A stretch of 64,000 nucleotides of DNA from Hydractinia symbiolongicarpus (Eukaryota; Cnidaria; Hydrozoa; Anthoathecata; Hydractiniidae), in contig NC_079877.1 of the NCBI RefSeq assembly GCF_029227915.1, forward strand, positions 27,987,851-28,051,850. The letters are read 5' to 3'. The translations under genes and the position numbers were made by a program. The notes under the pieces were generated by a model. The model was not told where the DNA came from. It saw only the letters and a list, made by a program, of their open reading frames with translations, and did not search any database. Position 1 is the first letter of the stretch, and each line of letters opens with the position of its first letter. Shown piece after piece: positions 46,901 through 58,764 of this stretch.

Positions 46901-48552
46901 TACAGTAATTTAAAAAAGAATTACTGCAGAAATCCTCAAGGCTATGCAACATCACCTTGGTGTTATGTTAATGCTACCAATCGAGATTGGGAATTTTGTG
47001 ATGTACCAAAGTGTAGAGAAAGAAAAGAGAATGGTAAGTAACTTGCTAAGCAATGACACAAACCTTATCATAGTCTTGTATTCACACGCTTCGCCTACTT
47101 ATTTAGTCTTGGATAAAGCTGTACTTTCAATATGACACATTTACATTCTCTAAATTTATTTAGTTGACTTAAAAGATTCAAAGACAGGAATATCCCTCAT
47201 GTTTCTTCTCTTGATCATTGGAAGTGTTATAATCATGGCGTTTGTTATATGTTTTCTACTGTACAAGAAAGTTCGTTGTGTGAGGAGCATGAAAAATGGT
47301 AAAGTTATTTGGTTGCAATTAGATCTTCTTAAACGATACTAGTTACTATCCTGTGGAAAAATCTAAGGAAATCTGCACAACGTCATTTGTTGCATTTACT
47401 ATTTCGTGCATAAATATTTTCTTCATCTGTAGCGCAGCTTTTCTTTCGCACAAATACGCAAAGAGACTAGTCACTAATGCGTAAAAAAGTTTACGCCCGT
47501 TGTACACATTTCTTCCATCCTGGCTTCGTGTGTTCTTCCTCGCCTGTTAACATAAAGGATAGAATTTCCTCTGCAGGGTTCAAAAATAAGCTGCAACGCT
47601 GAGACACACGCCTGATATACATCAAATCTACATAACGCAGACGGCGTAAATAAAAGAAAAGGGAACGAGTTTAGGCTAAACAAAACGAAGCGAAGCTCGT
47701 TTTCATGTGACAAAAAAAGAAAGAAAAAGTTGGAATTAAAGTTCTTTTTGGATACGTAGTTAGTGTTGTTAGGTATCCATGACCTGCGGGAAAAAATGTG
47801 AGTTACTAGCTAGGTGTGTTTAGCTAGCTAGTAAACGTCTAAATTATCAAAACAACGGAGGTACATAGCTGTAATGTTACATAAAGATTACCAGGCTAGG
47901 CTTACAGCTAGTGAAACTCGCATTGTACTTCCTGACCAAAATTATCTCTCTTTTGAGTGGCTTCGCGCGAAAAAGTGTTAAGGTGAAATATCTAGAAATG
48001 TTGAAGTTATGAGTGGGGGTTGTTTTAGACAGGGTGTTTCCACTATAGGTGTTAATCCAGACGGTCATTCATTTCATGTGTGTTGGCCCAAGTCATGCTT
48101 AGAAGTAAAATGTTCATACTTCACTAATTATACTTCCTTTATGGATATGGATATAGATATGGAAGGTGGTTTTCCTTTCACAAAATGCTCAATACAATTA
48201 GTTTTATTGTCTCCTTTACATTTAACTCTCTTTTACGCAAGTAGCAATTAGTACTAGGAAAATTAGCTAAGTCCATATCTAAGACCACAAAAGCCAAATA
48301 CCACAAATAACTTTTACAATTACTCACAATAATAGAAGACTTGACCGACTGACTGCCAGCTAACTAGCGTTGGAAGGAAAGGGCGATAGAGTGCATTTAA
48401 TTTCAACATCTTCTACTCCTACTTTGACTATGTAATATAGTATTATTTGTATTTGTTTAGATAATGAATATATCTCTCCATACTATGCTTGTGATCTTAG
48501 CAATAAAGAGAAGATATCACAATTATTGAGATATAGAAGAAGTGAATATTAG
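43985..48552 (+). CDS. ROR-like receptor without kinase, gene 1 (CRD, kringle, TM, short tail)
   Basis: Seven coding exons join in phase to give 384 residues: 43985-44027, 44278-44308, 44388-44597, 45815-46185, 46761-47033, 47164-47298, 48461-48552. I start at the Met that gives a hydrophobic leader (MVMLVLLQMCIFSLG). Residues about 25-218 form a Frizzled-like cysteine-rich domain of the ROR type: CVNYKDLLPNGACI, then CYVIHPICLKS and SPLCRRMCTESNCEN, ending CDRFPIAEIKNIEQC. Residues 231-303 are a kringle with all six cysteines, CYNDNG...CDVPKC, with N-glycosylation sites. A membrane helix spans about 319-343. The tail includes DNEYISPYYACD and ends at the stop, with no kinase. ROR and MuSK receptors have this CRD-kringle-TM order before a tyrosine kinase, and ROR binds Wnt through the CRD; here ligand and partner are unknown. 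Exon 5 could begin earlier, at 46578. Confidence 0.85.
44598..45814. other. Intron 3 of receptor gene 1 with a CG-richer insert
   Basis: The 1.2-kb intron contains a stretch (about 44985-45300) of higher GC content with repeated GCACGCG/CGTGCG words. It keeps a 100-codon frame open on the minus strand. It looks like an inserted repeat, not a gene. Confidence 0.35.
46578..46760 (+). other. Possible in-frame 5' extension of the kringle exon of receptor gene 1
   Basis: The kringle frame is open well upstream of the chosen acceptor. An alternative acceptor (cagttctttag) at 46577 has the phase needed to join exon 4. It would add 61 residues that include five cysteines. Gene 2 has no counterpart, which argues for an intron or a gene-specific insertion. 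Confidence 0.35.
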
Positions 48553-50948
48553 CTAAAGAAAATCCTGCAAACCGTTACTTAATTCAGACTAAAGCATTAT
48601 TGAAATGTTAATGTATTTTTTTTATGCGGATGATGATAACATTTTAGACTTGACCTTTTTACAAGAGTTATGCATATGTGGATATTTTCAGATATTCTCC
48701 AATTTACCACTATTTTCAAATTCTTACGAAGTTGTCACTCACGACAAAATATTAACATTTTTTAGTGTTAAAATTAAAAAAAAACGCTTTATTTTATCAA
48801 GGAAAAAATATAGTTTTGGAAGCCGTAGTTTGACTCAGGCGAACAGCCATTTGAGTTATGTAGTAATGAAATACATGAAATGTACAATAAAATACAAACG
48901 CCAATATTCAGTTTTATTCGATAGTTTATTTGTTAAATATATTTAGACAATATCGTTACACTATTCATATAGAAATAACAAGCACAAAAGTACAGTTTTC
49001 TTCTAAACAACTTCTCTGTAACTAATTAATCGCGAAACAGAGGGTTATCAGTGCCAGCAATATATATTTCTCCATGGCTGGGAGCATCTATGCAATTTAT
49101 TTAAAAACGTGTGTTAAAAGATATATTTCAATCCATATCACACCAGATCATCATCACAGGTTGCTAAGTTTTCTTTCTTAGAATTGCTATGTCTTTTAAA
49201 AACTTTGTGGCAGAGAACAGTATGCAAGAGGTATGTGAAGTAAATTTTGGTTTTATATGTTACAACATTTCGGGTAAACTTTTTCAGGGAGAGACTTATA
49301 TAGAGATAAGTCATGCAGTATAAATACCAAAGTAACTGAACTTTGCAGACCACTGAACCATTGTGTTGACATTTTTTACAAAACATATATTGAGAAGAAT
49401 CTTCTTCAATATACTAAAATAATAGGGTTTTCATTCAGATCTTATCTATTGCAAACTGTTTTTAACAATATTTGTAAACTTTTGTAAAAGAGAGCTGGTC
49501 GCAATATATACGGGAAGTACACATTTTTGTTGTTTTAGACTTTTGCGTTTTGTAAACTGTAGTCTTGGTTTTGGACATCCCCCAATAAGCTTTCGTGGGA
49601 ATACCACATAAAATATACATTTATCGAAAGAACTGACTAGTTAATGTAGAATTTTGTGTGCGAGCGCTCTTTTGTTATGTAACAGGGAATTCTCTCTTAG
49701 AAAAAATATCATGTAACGTAATAACGTTAAAGTTGAGTTTTTTTTTAACTATTTAAGTTCGATCTACATCTTGAATTTGTTTTTTACCTCTGGACTTACG
49801 TGTTCTACATAAATGGCCCTGTTATATAATTTTTATCATAAAGCTGGACCCTTTCATGTTGGAGGGGTGTTGAAGTCATGAAAAAGCTTTTAAGCGCCAA
49901 TAACTGTTTGGCACATGGTTTATTTTTTTCAAAGGTTTTAAAAGCTCCGCACAGTAGAAAAAAGAATTTTGCCGGAATTTTTTTCATGGGACTTTTATGG
50001 TAATAGCTAACAACAGTGCTAACGCGTTATTTAATTTTTGAATTTTTTTTGTACATGGACAGGATATTAACCGGGAGTTCTGACGGCTCCAAGAAGTGAT
50101 GAAAGAAACAAGGTATTGTCATGCAACTTGGCACAACTTGTTATAACAGATTTGAGGACTATTGTAAGCAAAAAAATTAGATACCGTTATGCAGTCTAAA
50201 TTAACATTATTAGCTATATATTAAGTCTGAAAAGAGGCAATTCATTACATTACAATACATTTCAGAAATTGAATTTTAATGTCTTTTAGAAATTCATCCT
50301 AATAGCTGGCTCTTCCTCCCTCCCGACTGTAGCTATGTTACACTGCTAGATATGTTCTTATGTCTGATTTGCTAGCCGGAAAATTAGCTCTTTGTTGACA
50401 TTAATAGATCAGGCGTCTATATATTAAATAAAATTATTGAATTTATCGCATTGAATTTTTATGACTTAGGCCAAATGACTTGTATCCAATAAGAGAAGAT
50501 GTTAAAAGCTGTATTGCTAAAAGAAAAAAAGGGACTTTTTGTAATTTGTCGGAGATTGTAGGAATGTTTTAAAGATTTTTCAAAAAAAAATCTTTTTAGT
50601 TCTAAATACAGTTCTGCTGATCTTTTAAAAGCAAATACACCTTTCCCGAATTTATATTATGTGTAAAATCGCATGCGTGAACACGACGCACGTCTTGGTA
50701 AACATATTTAGGTTCATTATAAACATGTTTTAATATGTAATTTGCTAAACAATTTATTAGCAAAAACGTCGAAAAATGTCCAGATTTTAGGAAAAACTTC
50801 TCCATGATAACACCGTCCAGTTGAAGCTTTTAAAAATCAAAAGCTTGTGTACTATTGATGTAAAAAAGTTGAAGGTCAAATCGCTACGAACAGAACTCAA
50901 ACAAACTGAATTTGCCTGAATAATTTTTGATTTCTAATACTATTATCA
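48553..50948. other. Region downstream of receptor gene 1
   Basis: This holds the 3' UTR of receptor gene 1, with a candidate AATAAA at 48886-48891, and then AT-rich sequence without exons. The 113-codon frame at 48605-48946 lies inside this probable UTR and shows no protein-like features. Confidence 0.4.
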
Positions 50949-51720
50949 TTATAGCCAGGCAAAATCCCAAACAGATGGATTATCTTTGCGTCCACCCATT
51001 GATCTTTGATGGCCGAAATAATTTTCTAATGGATCCTGACACAATTTTTCTGTTAAAACATATGGTACACCATGTGATAGAAGGTACTTTATCAATTCGA
51101 CTACAGAGTTGACAGTGATCTTTATATCTTCATGGGTCTGCCAGGAGATAAACATGTTCTTTTTTGCAGTTTGTATAAAATTTCCTTCTCTATTTTCAAT
51201 GCTTTGCAACCAATGTTGAAATATGGTAGAAATTCAGTAATTAGCCAAGTTAATTGATAATCATTGGCAGATGTAAACGGGACTAAAATTGGCTTTGCTT
51301 TGTGTGCTTCTTCAGTTGTGTTACGTATGTTCATGATGACAAAAAAATTATCCATCCTTGAATAAAATACATGACCAAAGTTTTGAAAAACTTTGCTAAC
51401 AGTTGAACTTAAAACTTGTGCTGCAAGCTTGACATTCATAACAGAGTAAGAAGATAATATCACATGATCGTATGTTAATTTAAGAAGATGAAGAAAGGGT
51501 TGGCTGCAAGTAACTCACGTTTTCTGACTTTTTTCTGTTCAAAATGTAGCTCGCTAACATTGAGGCTCTTCTTCTCAATTTGCTGTCTCAAGGAAGTATC
51601 AATAACTCGATCTTTTGTTATAATATGTACAAGATTTGACCTCCATTGGAAATTGTAACTATCGTCACCTCGTGGAAGTCCAAATATAGCAGTGTTAGGG
51701 GTGCATCTGGATGTTGTACA
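50949..51720 (-). pseudogene. THAP/P-element-type transposase relic
   Basis: On the minus strand a THAP-like N-terminal part (51720 to about 51520) reads CTTSRCTPNTAIFGLPRG... and ends in SELHF, where a functional C2CH zinc finger would have Cys in place of this Ser. It is followed almost at once by C-terminal transposase sequence: LLKLTYDHV, SSYSVMNVKLAAQ, and at the end VPYVLTEKLCQDPLENYFGH and QRSMGGRKDNPSV. This last block is the conserved C terminus of P-element/THAP9-like transposases. The middle, with the catalytic core, is missing, and the C-terminal part changes frame near 51200. The copy is internally deleted and broken. Confidence 0.8.
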
Positions 51721-54560
51721 TCCATAAATAGATCAGTTTGATCCAGGCATCGCGACGATCCAATACAGTTCCCGCCAGCTCTACGGTTTGTTTTGCACCG
51801 AAATTACACGGGCCCTTCAAATTATCATGGAACACGACCTTCAAATCGGAACAGCGCTTGTATCCAGTCTATTCTTTTTATGGGTTAATCATGATACTAA
51901 AGTAGACATCAGAAATGCACGTGGTGTTGGCAAATAAAGTAATAGTTGTTGTGATCAGTATATAATTATGTAGTCAAGAAAACGTTTACGTCATAGATAG
52001 CTCCGTATTGATTACTTGTTGTTTTCACAAAATGTCATTTAACAAACTAGAAAACCAATTACTTCATTACTTAATAAAGCAATACTAGCAGTTACAACTG
52101 ACAACACTTAGTTAATAAAATAACTGCGAGGGATGTGGCAATTAAAATGCAAATTAATTTCTAGGAATTCATTGCATTATGATGTCACACCTGACGCAGT
52201 GTCATTCACTATTGACATTAATAAATTATGCTGCGTAGTCAAAACGATTTGTTAATTTATTTAACTAAAATCGATTACTCAAGTTGGAAAAAGATATACA
52301 GATGATTCACAATCGAAACATACATTTTTGGTAAGCAGGTGTAGGGTATTCAAGAGAAATAATATTTATTATCTGCTCTGTTTAACTTTGCCCTATATGG
52401 AGTAAATTTTTGCTACGTAATCTTATAAGGACCGTCGTAAGAAGGGCCAAAAAATGTTTGTGTTGTAGCATCATCTCAGACCCCCTCCCACAGAATAATT
52501 TTATCCCTTCTTATTAACAGACGGAAAATATACGTGTCTCGAGCAAACATCTGAGGACCGACGAATACCCGTGGGTTTTTGAAACGGTTTAAAGGCTATC
52601 CTATGTTGTAATGCTTGCTGTTTGTCTTTAGGCCAAAGATGGTGGCTGTAAGTAGCGATGAAAGAACCCTCCTGTCTGGTGAATTTCCGTGGAGTTATCT
52701 TGGGCTTATGACCAGTACTAATTAAAGTGGATAAAATCTGCCTACACTAAGTTTTAAACTTGCACACCTCGATCAGATACTCATTTAAACATAGCTTTTT
52801 GTGTATTGTCTGTCTTTCTTCGATCTCGCTCCCCCCGGAAAAGCTGGTGTGGCTCTTTCACAAAGTGTTACATTCTTTGCGTGTGACAATATGTAAATCA
52901 CCAGTAACATGACAATCGCGCGGAAAAAAATTAATTAACACTAGATCCTTCATAAAATGAAAGTAATCACTCAGCTGAACAACACAAAACTTTTTAATTA
53001 ATTTTTAGTCATAGTTTTCAATTACCTTTAACAACTAATTAAATAAATTATGACAAGAACATAATGGGAATTTATAAAAGGCTTTTATTAGAGAGAAAAC
53101 GAAAAACTAAAATTAAATGGGATTTAAAGGTTGACCAAATTTGGGAAATATGTGGTGAAGCAGTGTGGTCATGATAAGTACAAGATTTTGTATAAAAACA
53201 CGTGCAAGAGACCTTTACGTTCGTTGTTCATTTGAGAAAGAAGAATTGTGAAATACTCTCTCAATGTTTATAAATTCTTAAACGTTTTTTATTATTATAT
53301 TTCTGTGTTCAGGAATTTGTGTTAGAAAATTGCTGTCTTAGGCCTAAGCATCATATTTAGGCTAAAAGCCCAAAAAGGTAAGTGGACTTCCTGCGGAAAC
53401 AGAAGTTTGAAAGGTAATGCGACTGTGGCTTGTAAGTTTCCAACTAATTTTCCTTTAAGGCATGCTGTTGTTAAGGTCATGGTTGATTGCTTTATGGCTT
53501 GTTTGTGATGTGGAATGTCATTAGTCCAAGTCACGCTGACGATTAGTTAAATCGAATATAACTTGAATGTTTACGTCATAGCTAATTTAGCATGACTTCG
53601 GTAGCTAACATTGGATTATGCAAAGAACAGTTGCTTGTAATTGTGCAGTGTGACTTGGGGTTTAGATCAGTTGATATATATGATAGGTTTAATAATACTA
53701 TGTAACTAATGAGCAAAGTCACACTTATATTTTAGTTTAGTCAAACTTGGTGGTTACTATTCGTTCAACTAAATTAGACTAGTTGAACAAATCCGAAAGT
53801 AACGCATTGAAGTCACACAGACCAGTTTAATTTATGGCGTAGACATCTTTTTAACTTTAAGCCACAGGGACACGAGGTAATATTTTTAGGCGATAGTAAG
53901 AAATTCAATATTGTTATGATTGTCCAACAAATTTATCATCTGTGGAGAAGGTCATATTGCATCACAACAAGAAAATAGTCAGCATTAAAACTGCCTTCTG
54001 ATTGACCGAGCACACAAATGTTAACTTAAAATTGTTACTGAACGTGGTGACTCAAAGAAATTGATTAAGTAAAAAGGTATTTTTGTTACTATGGTAGCAT
54101 TTCTTTGTTACTGGAAACATTGATACTGGTAAATAAAAACTAATATCGCGAGCAATTAAAAGGCAAATGCCAACACAAGTTAACCTTTTCAGGCGCTAGT
54201 AATGAGGGCAAATTTTTTACTATCGCTTGAAAAAATTGTCTCGTATCCCTATGTCTGTAACTAATCGAAACTTGTCTCAGTATGATTTCAGCTAACAACT
54301 TGTTGATGTGGCTCCTGTTCATCCTTACTTAAAATAAAAAAATTCAGGCAAAAAAAAATATAAGAAAAGTTTTGCACTATACTTATACTTTAAAAAATAA
54401 TAGATATTATTATTATTAAAACTAAATTTTTAACTAAGTAAACTGCGAATTTGCTATGTCAAGACTTAAATGTCAATATTTTTTCACCGTTCATTGAAAA
54501 GTTTTGTGTCATTAAGATAAATTCTATATTTCCAGTTAATAAAAAAGAAAATCCCCGAAA
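51721..54560. other. Region between the transposase relic and receptor gene 2
   Basis: No exon can be supported. A segment at about 52605-52670 (CCAAAGATGGTGGCTGTAAG...) resembles one at about 24875-24930, so both are probably pieces of one dispersed repeat. Confidence 0.35.
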
Positions 54561-57500
54561 ATGGCTGCGAAGAAGATGATGATGGGTTTAGTTTTGTTTC
54601 AAATAGAAAGACATATTTTTGGTAAGTCACCAACGTATATCAGATTATCCGTTTTTTGTGTTAACAAAAAATATGTGGTTAAAACACTATATGGAAATGA
54701 TATTAATAGTTGCTAAACTTCTATTTCGTTAGTAGCTAAACTTCTATTTCGTTATAGAGGCTATCGCGACCAATCCACATGCAGATTCGAAAACAAGGTA
54801 GCTAATTTTTTCATTTGCGCTTCATGTGAGAAATACATTTTTCTACAATCACCAGTTGATTTCTAATTTTGCATTTAATATTTAGATGCATCAGTTACAA
54901 AGAAGTCTTGCCAAATGGAGTATGCATAAATGAGCTTAAGAATTATAAAATTTTTCAATCACCTCTTCAAGCAAAAAGAAGCAATCGAAATGCACAGTGG
55001 GTCAAGGTTTTCCTGTTATTAATGGAAAATAAAACACGTGAACAAGTTTTACTTTATGGGACACGTATACTTCATGAATTTTTTTCTAGAACACGGTATA
55101 TTGTGTTTCGTTTACTTTCATATTCTTTCTTTTTCTCTTATGTGCAACTGGTTCGGATTGATCAAGCACCTTTCCATGCTTTTGTTTGCTACTGTAATAA
55201 AATTATGGTCAATTTATTTACGATACCGTGATGTCTGTGATACAGGTGCAATCCAAAATATAGACGAAAAATTCAGTCAACCCTCTTTTTCCCAAGAGGT
55301 AATGTATTGTCATTTTATATTAGGTTCTTCAATTGCAGAAAGAATAGAAAATTTAAGAAAATTTTGGAAAGTTTTAAAATAAACATGAAAACGATTTCAC
55401 TTCGTTGTATTGATACTGTTAGACGATCAATTTGTCATATCATGCACCCTGTATGCTTTAAATCAGAAGAAAATGGTAGAATTATATCATCGCCGCCTTG
55501 CAGAAGATTGTGTACAGAAAGTGACTGCGAGAACATTATTAAAACATGGATTTACAACATCACATTACAAATGCACAAACGTTGTCCAAATCGCATAAGA
55601 GACCCTAGAAAGCACAGAGATCGCTACACTTGTGCTCAATTTCCAGTGGCTGACATGAAACACGTTGAGAGATGTCAAAGTATTAGTAAGTATAATGGAA
55701 CTTTATTTGGTTATCTTATCCAACTAATTATTTCTCGTTTCAACACCTCAAACATATTGAATAGACGAACCTCTTTTATAGTGGTAAAGATGAAGAAATT
55801 AGGGAGTTTTATTTGTTTTTGTTTTTTTCTTCCTCAGAAATAATTAAAACTTCTGTAATAAATTGTTGTGATGTGATGAACTAATATTTCGACAACATTT
55901 ACTATTATCTTTTTAGTTAAGAGAAAAGAAAAACATTCAGAAATTTGTTACAATGGCGATGGCACTTCTTACAACGGCACTGTCAACATTACGTCAACTG
56001 GAAAAGCCTGTCTACCATGGAACATCAATCCATTTTTATCTTCGCCAGTATACAGTAATTTAAAAAATAATTACTGTAGAAATCCGCAAGGCTATGCAAC
56101 AGCTCCTTGGTGTTATGTTAATGCTACCAATCGAGATTGGGAATTTTGTGATGTACCAAAATGCGAAGGAAGTAAAGGTATAGAAAAAGAAGAAATTGTG
56201 TTCTTCATGTTGGTAGATTTTATAATACTTTACAAATAATTACACATGCTTCTATTTAGTAAAGATCAAAAACATCAACTCAATATCGATTGCAATTAAA
56301 GTTCTTATCGTTGTTTCTGCTTTGGTGTTTACTTTTGTTTTGATATTTTCCAGTTGGAAAATATATCGCGTCTGGAGAAAGAAAAAGGATGGTAGGTATA
56401 AACAAGAAAAATAAATAAATAAAGGTCTATGTGCCCTATGCTTGAGGGCAATTTTTTCAGTACCGCACTGGATAATCGGTTATTATTGTATTTATTAAAT
56501 TTCGGTTTAGTGTTCGTATAATAACATAATTAACTACTTTCGTTAACTCTTAGGGTGAAAGTTCAGTATGTCTAAAAAACCGAAATATTTTATACACAAG
56601 TTCTTAGAGTATATCATTGTAAACAAAACAAAAACAATGTTCAAAAATTACAGAAAAATATGTACAGTTGAATGTGCAATTAAAGTTTAGTTACAGCAAA
56701 TATCGACGTATTTTTTTTCAATAAAAGTAGCTAAGAATGGCATTGGTTTTGACCTTTTTCTATGTTGACTGAGTAATCAATAATCTGAAGTCTGAAAGAT
56801 TTCTATAGATTTTATAATACTTTACAAATAATTACACATGCTTCTATTTAGTAAAGATCAAAAACATCAACTCAATATCGATTGCAATTAAAGTTCTTAT
56901 CGTTGTTTCTGCTTTGGTGTTTACTTTTGTTTTGATATTTTCCAGTTGGAAAATATATCGCGTCTGGAGAAAGAAAAAGGATGGTAGGTATAAACAAGAA
57001 AAATAAATAAATAAAGGTCTATGTGCCCTATGCTTGAGGGCAATTTTTTCAGTACCGCACTGGATAATCGGTTATTATTGTATTTATTAAATTTCGGTTT
57101 AGTGTTCGTATAATAACATAATTAACTACTTTCGTTAACTCTTAGGGTGAAAGTTCAGTATGTCTAAAAAACCGAAATATTTTATACACAAGTTCTTAGA
57201 GTATATCATTGTAAACAAAACAAAAACAATGTTCAAAAATTACAGAAAAATATGTACAGTTGAATGTGCAATTAAAGTTTAGTTACAGCAAATATCGACG
57301 TATTTTTTTTCAATAAAAGTAGCTAAGAATGGCATTGGTTTTGACCTTTTTCTATGTTGACTGAGTAATCAATAATCTGAAGTCTGAAAGTGAGGAAGGA
57401 CTTCTTTATTACTTTTTTGTGTTATAAATTTGTCGGCCGGACTTTAGTACTCTTGATAAAGCGATATCCCATCATCGTTTTTTGTAGACAATAGAGCTAG

Positions 57501-57738
57501 CTAGATAGTTAACTAGCTGGTTTTTTGCCGCTTTATATTGGCATTTTGTCAAGAGAAAATAAGAATGTTTAAAAACCCGTATTGCTCGCTTGAAAAATCC
57601 GGATGGTAAACAATTAATCTTGATTGAATGTATTTTGTACTAGATACTGAATATATTGAGCCATACAATGTTTGTGATGTATCTGACAAAGAAAAGATGT
57701 CAAAATTATTGAGGTTGCAGACAAGAAGTGGAAGTTGA
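54561..57738 (+). CDS. ROR-like receptor without kinase, gene 2 (CRD, kringle, TM, short tail)
   Basis: Seven coding exons, matching gene 1 in order and phase, give 381 residues: 54561-54621, 54758-54797, 54886-55095, 55339-55685, 55917-56177, 56260-56391, 57644-57738. Exon 3 is 210 nt in both genes. The leader starts MAAKKMMMGLVLFQ. The CRD begins CISYKEVLPNGVCI and includes HPVCFKS and SPPCRRLCTESDCEN. The kringle is at 230-302 with six cysteines. The membrane helix lies in VLIVVSALVFTFVLIF, followed by a basic stop-transfer (WRKKKD). The tail DTEYIEPYNVCDVSDKEKMS ends in SGS. The membrane exon exists twice: an apparently identical copy lies at 56852-56983. Because this exon is 132 nt with equal phases at both ends, one or both copies could be spliced in frame. 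The CRD shares roughly 35-40 percent of residues with gene 1, the kringle about 90 percent. Confidence 0.85.
56214..56798 (+). repeat. 585-bp tandem duplication, copy 1 (contains TM exon)
   Basis: It starts TAGATTTTATAATACTTTAC and ends GTCTGAAAG. It contains the intron end, the membrane exon 56260-56391 and the following intron start. It is followed after 7 bases by copy 2, offset 592. Confidence 0.95.
56806..57390 (+). repeat. 585-bp tandem duplication, copy 2 (contains second TM exon)
   Basis: By reading side by side I find no difference from copy 1. The second membrane exon lies at 56852-56983 with both splice sites intact. Confidence 0.95.
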
Positions 57739-58035
57739 AACAAAAGAGTGGTTCATAGAATGAAAAAAAATATTTTTACTACCCTCGACCGTGGAACAGG
57801 AAAAAGGAGCTTGTATGTCTACCTGTGTATTCCCAAATCGAAAGTGGTGGTTAGGCGAAACGAGTTGTAAAAAAGTAAAAATTATCCCTTGTTTTCAACG
57901 AAAGCTTTTGTATGACAAGGAAAGAGAATACTTTAGTTTTTAAGAAAGTGTAAAATATATCGTCATAAGGAAGATCCTGGTAACAGCTTCTTTCTCGTCC
58001 ATTTTATCCAATATTTTTCATATATTATCTTTTAA

Positions 58036-58760
58036 CCCTATTCGGTCGGGGGGGGGGGGGGGGGGGCGGATTCCGCTCCCCCTGACGGTTTTTTTTTAAT
58101 AACTCCTGATTCCTTTCTTATATGGCTATGATACTTACTGAGTTTCAACATTTATCTATTAGACACCTGCATGCTAAATTTTTAGGTCCCATACCTTTCA
58201 GAGGCTTTGATATTGGCCATTACTCTAAACTACCCCTAAAATCTCTATGAAATCCTTATAATGGGGAAAATATAATAACTCCTGTTAGGATTATCCTTAG
58301 AACTTGAAACTTGCAACACAACTTTGTTTCATCAAGAAGAATCATTTTGAATAACTTTGACACGTGACTATTCCGATTTCCCGATTTTGTCGGATTCTAC
58401 CTGAAAATCGGAAAAAAACGGATTTTCGGGCAATTTTTGGCATTTTTTTATCCGATCCATGTAAAAACCGGAAGATATGTTAAAAAAGAATTTTATTTAG
58501 CTTTCAGAAACTTCAAACAGAATGTAAAAATTCGCTCTAGAACAAAAGTAATTATTTTTTAAGCAGATAGTGGCATTTTCAACAATTTTCAAGCTTTTGA
58601 TGAAATTTATTGCCGCCATTTTGTTCCTTTTATGACGTACTATAAGTGTGCCAAGCTTGATTCAATTTGAACAATCCTATGAAAAATTATTGAGGGGGGG
58701 GGGGCGGAATCCGCCCTCCCCCGGTCATAGTATGTTCGAAAAACCCCGGACCGAATAGGG
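58036..58760. mobile_element. Non-autonomous piggyBac-type element
   Basis: The element begins CCCTATTCGGTC and ends GACCGAATAGGG, an inverted repeat. TTAA lies directly outside both ends (58032-58035 and 58761-58764), which is the piggyBac target duplication. Subterminal inverted segments hold long G runs (19 at 58048-58066, 11 at 58694-58704) next to GCGGATTCCGC/GCGGAATCCGC. It is 725 bp with no transposase frame. It sits about 0.3 kb after the stop of receptor gene 2. Confidence 0.88.
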
Positions 58761-58764
58761 TTAA

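Noticed and set aside
48605-48946. 113-codon plus-strand frame after receptor gene 1
   Set aside because: It lies in the probable 3' UTR, is AT-driven, and has no homologous counterpart after gene 2.
52605-52740. Possible retrotransposon fragment similar to 24875-24930
   Set aside because: The similarity is short and no reverse transcriptase, integrase or LTR could be identified, so no element is called.
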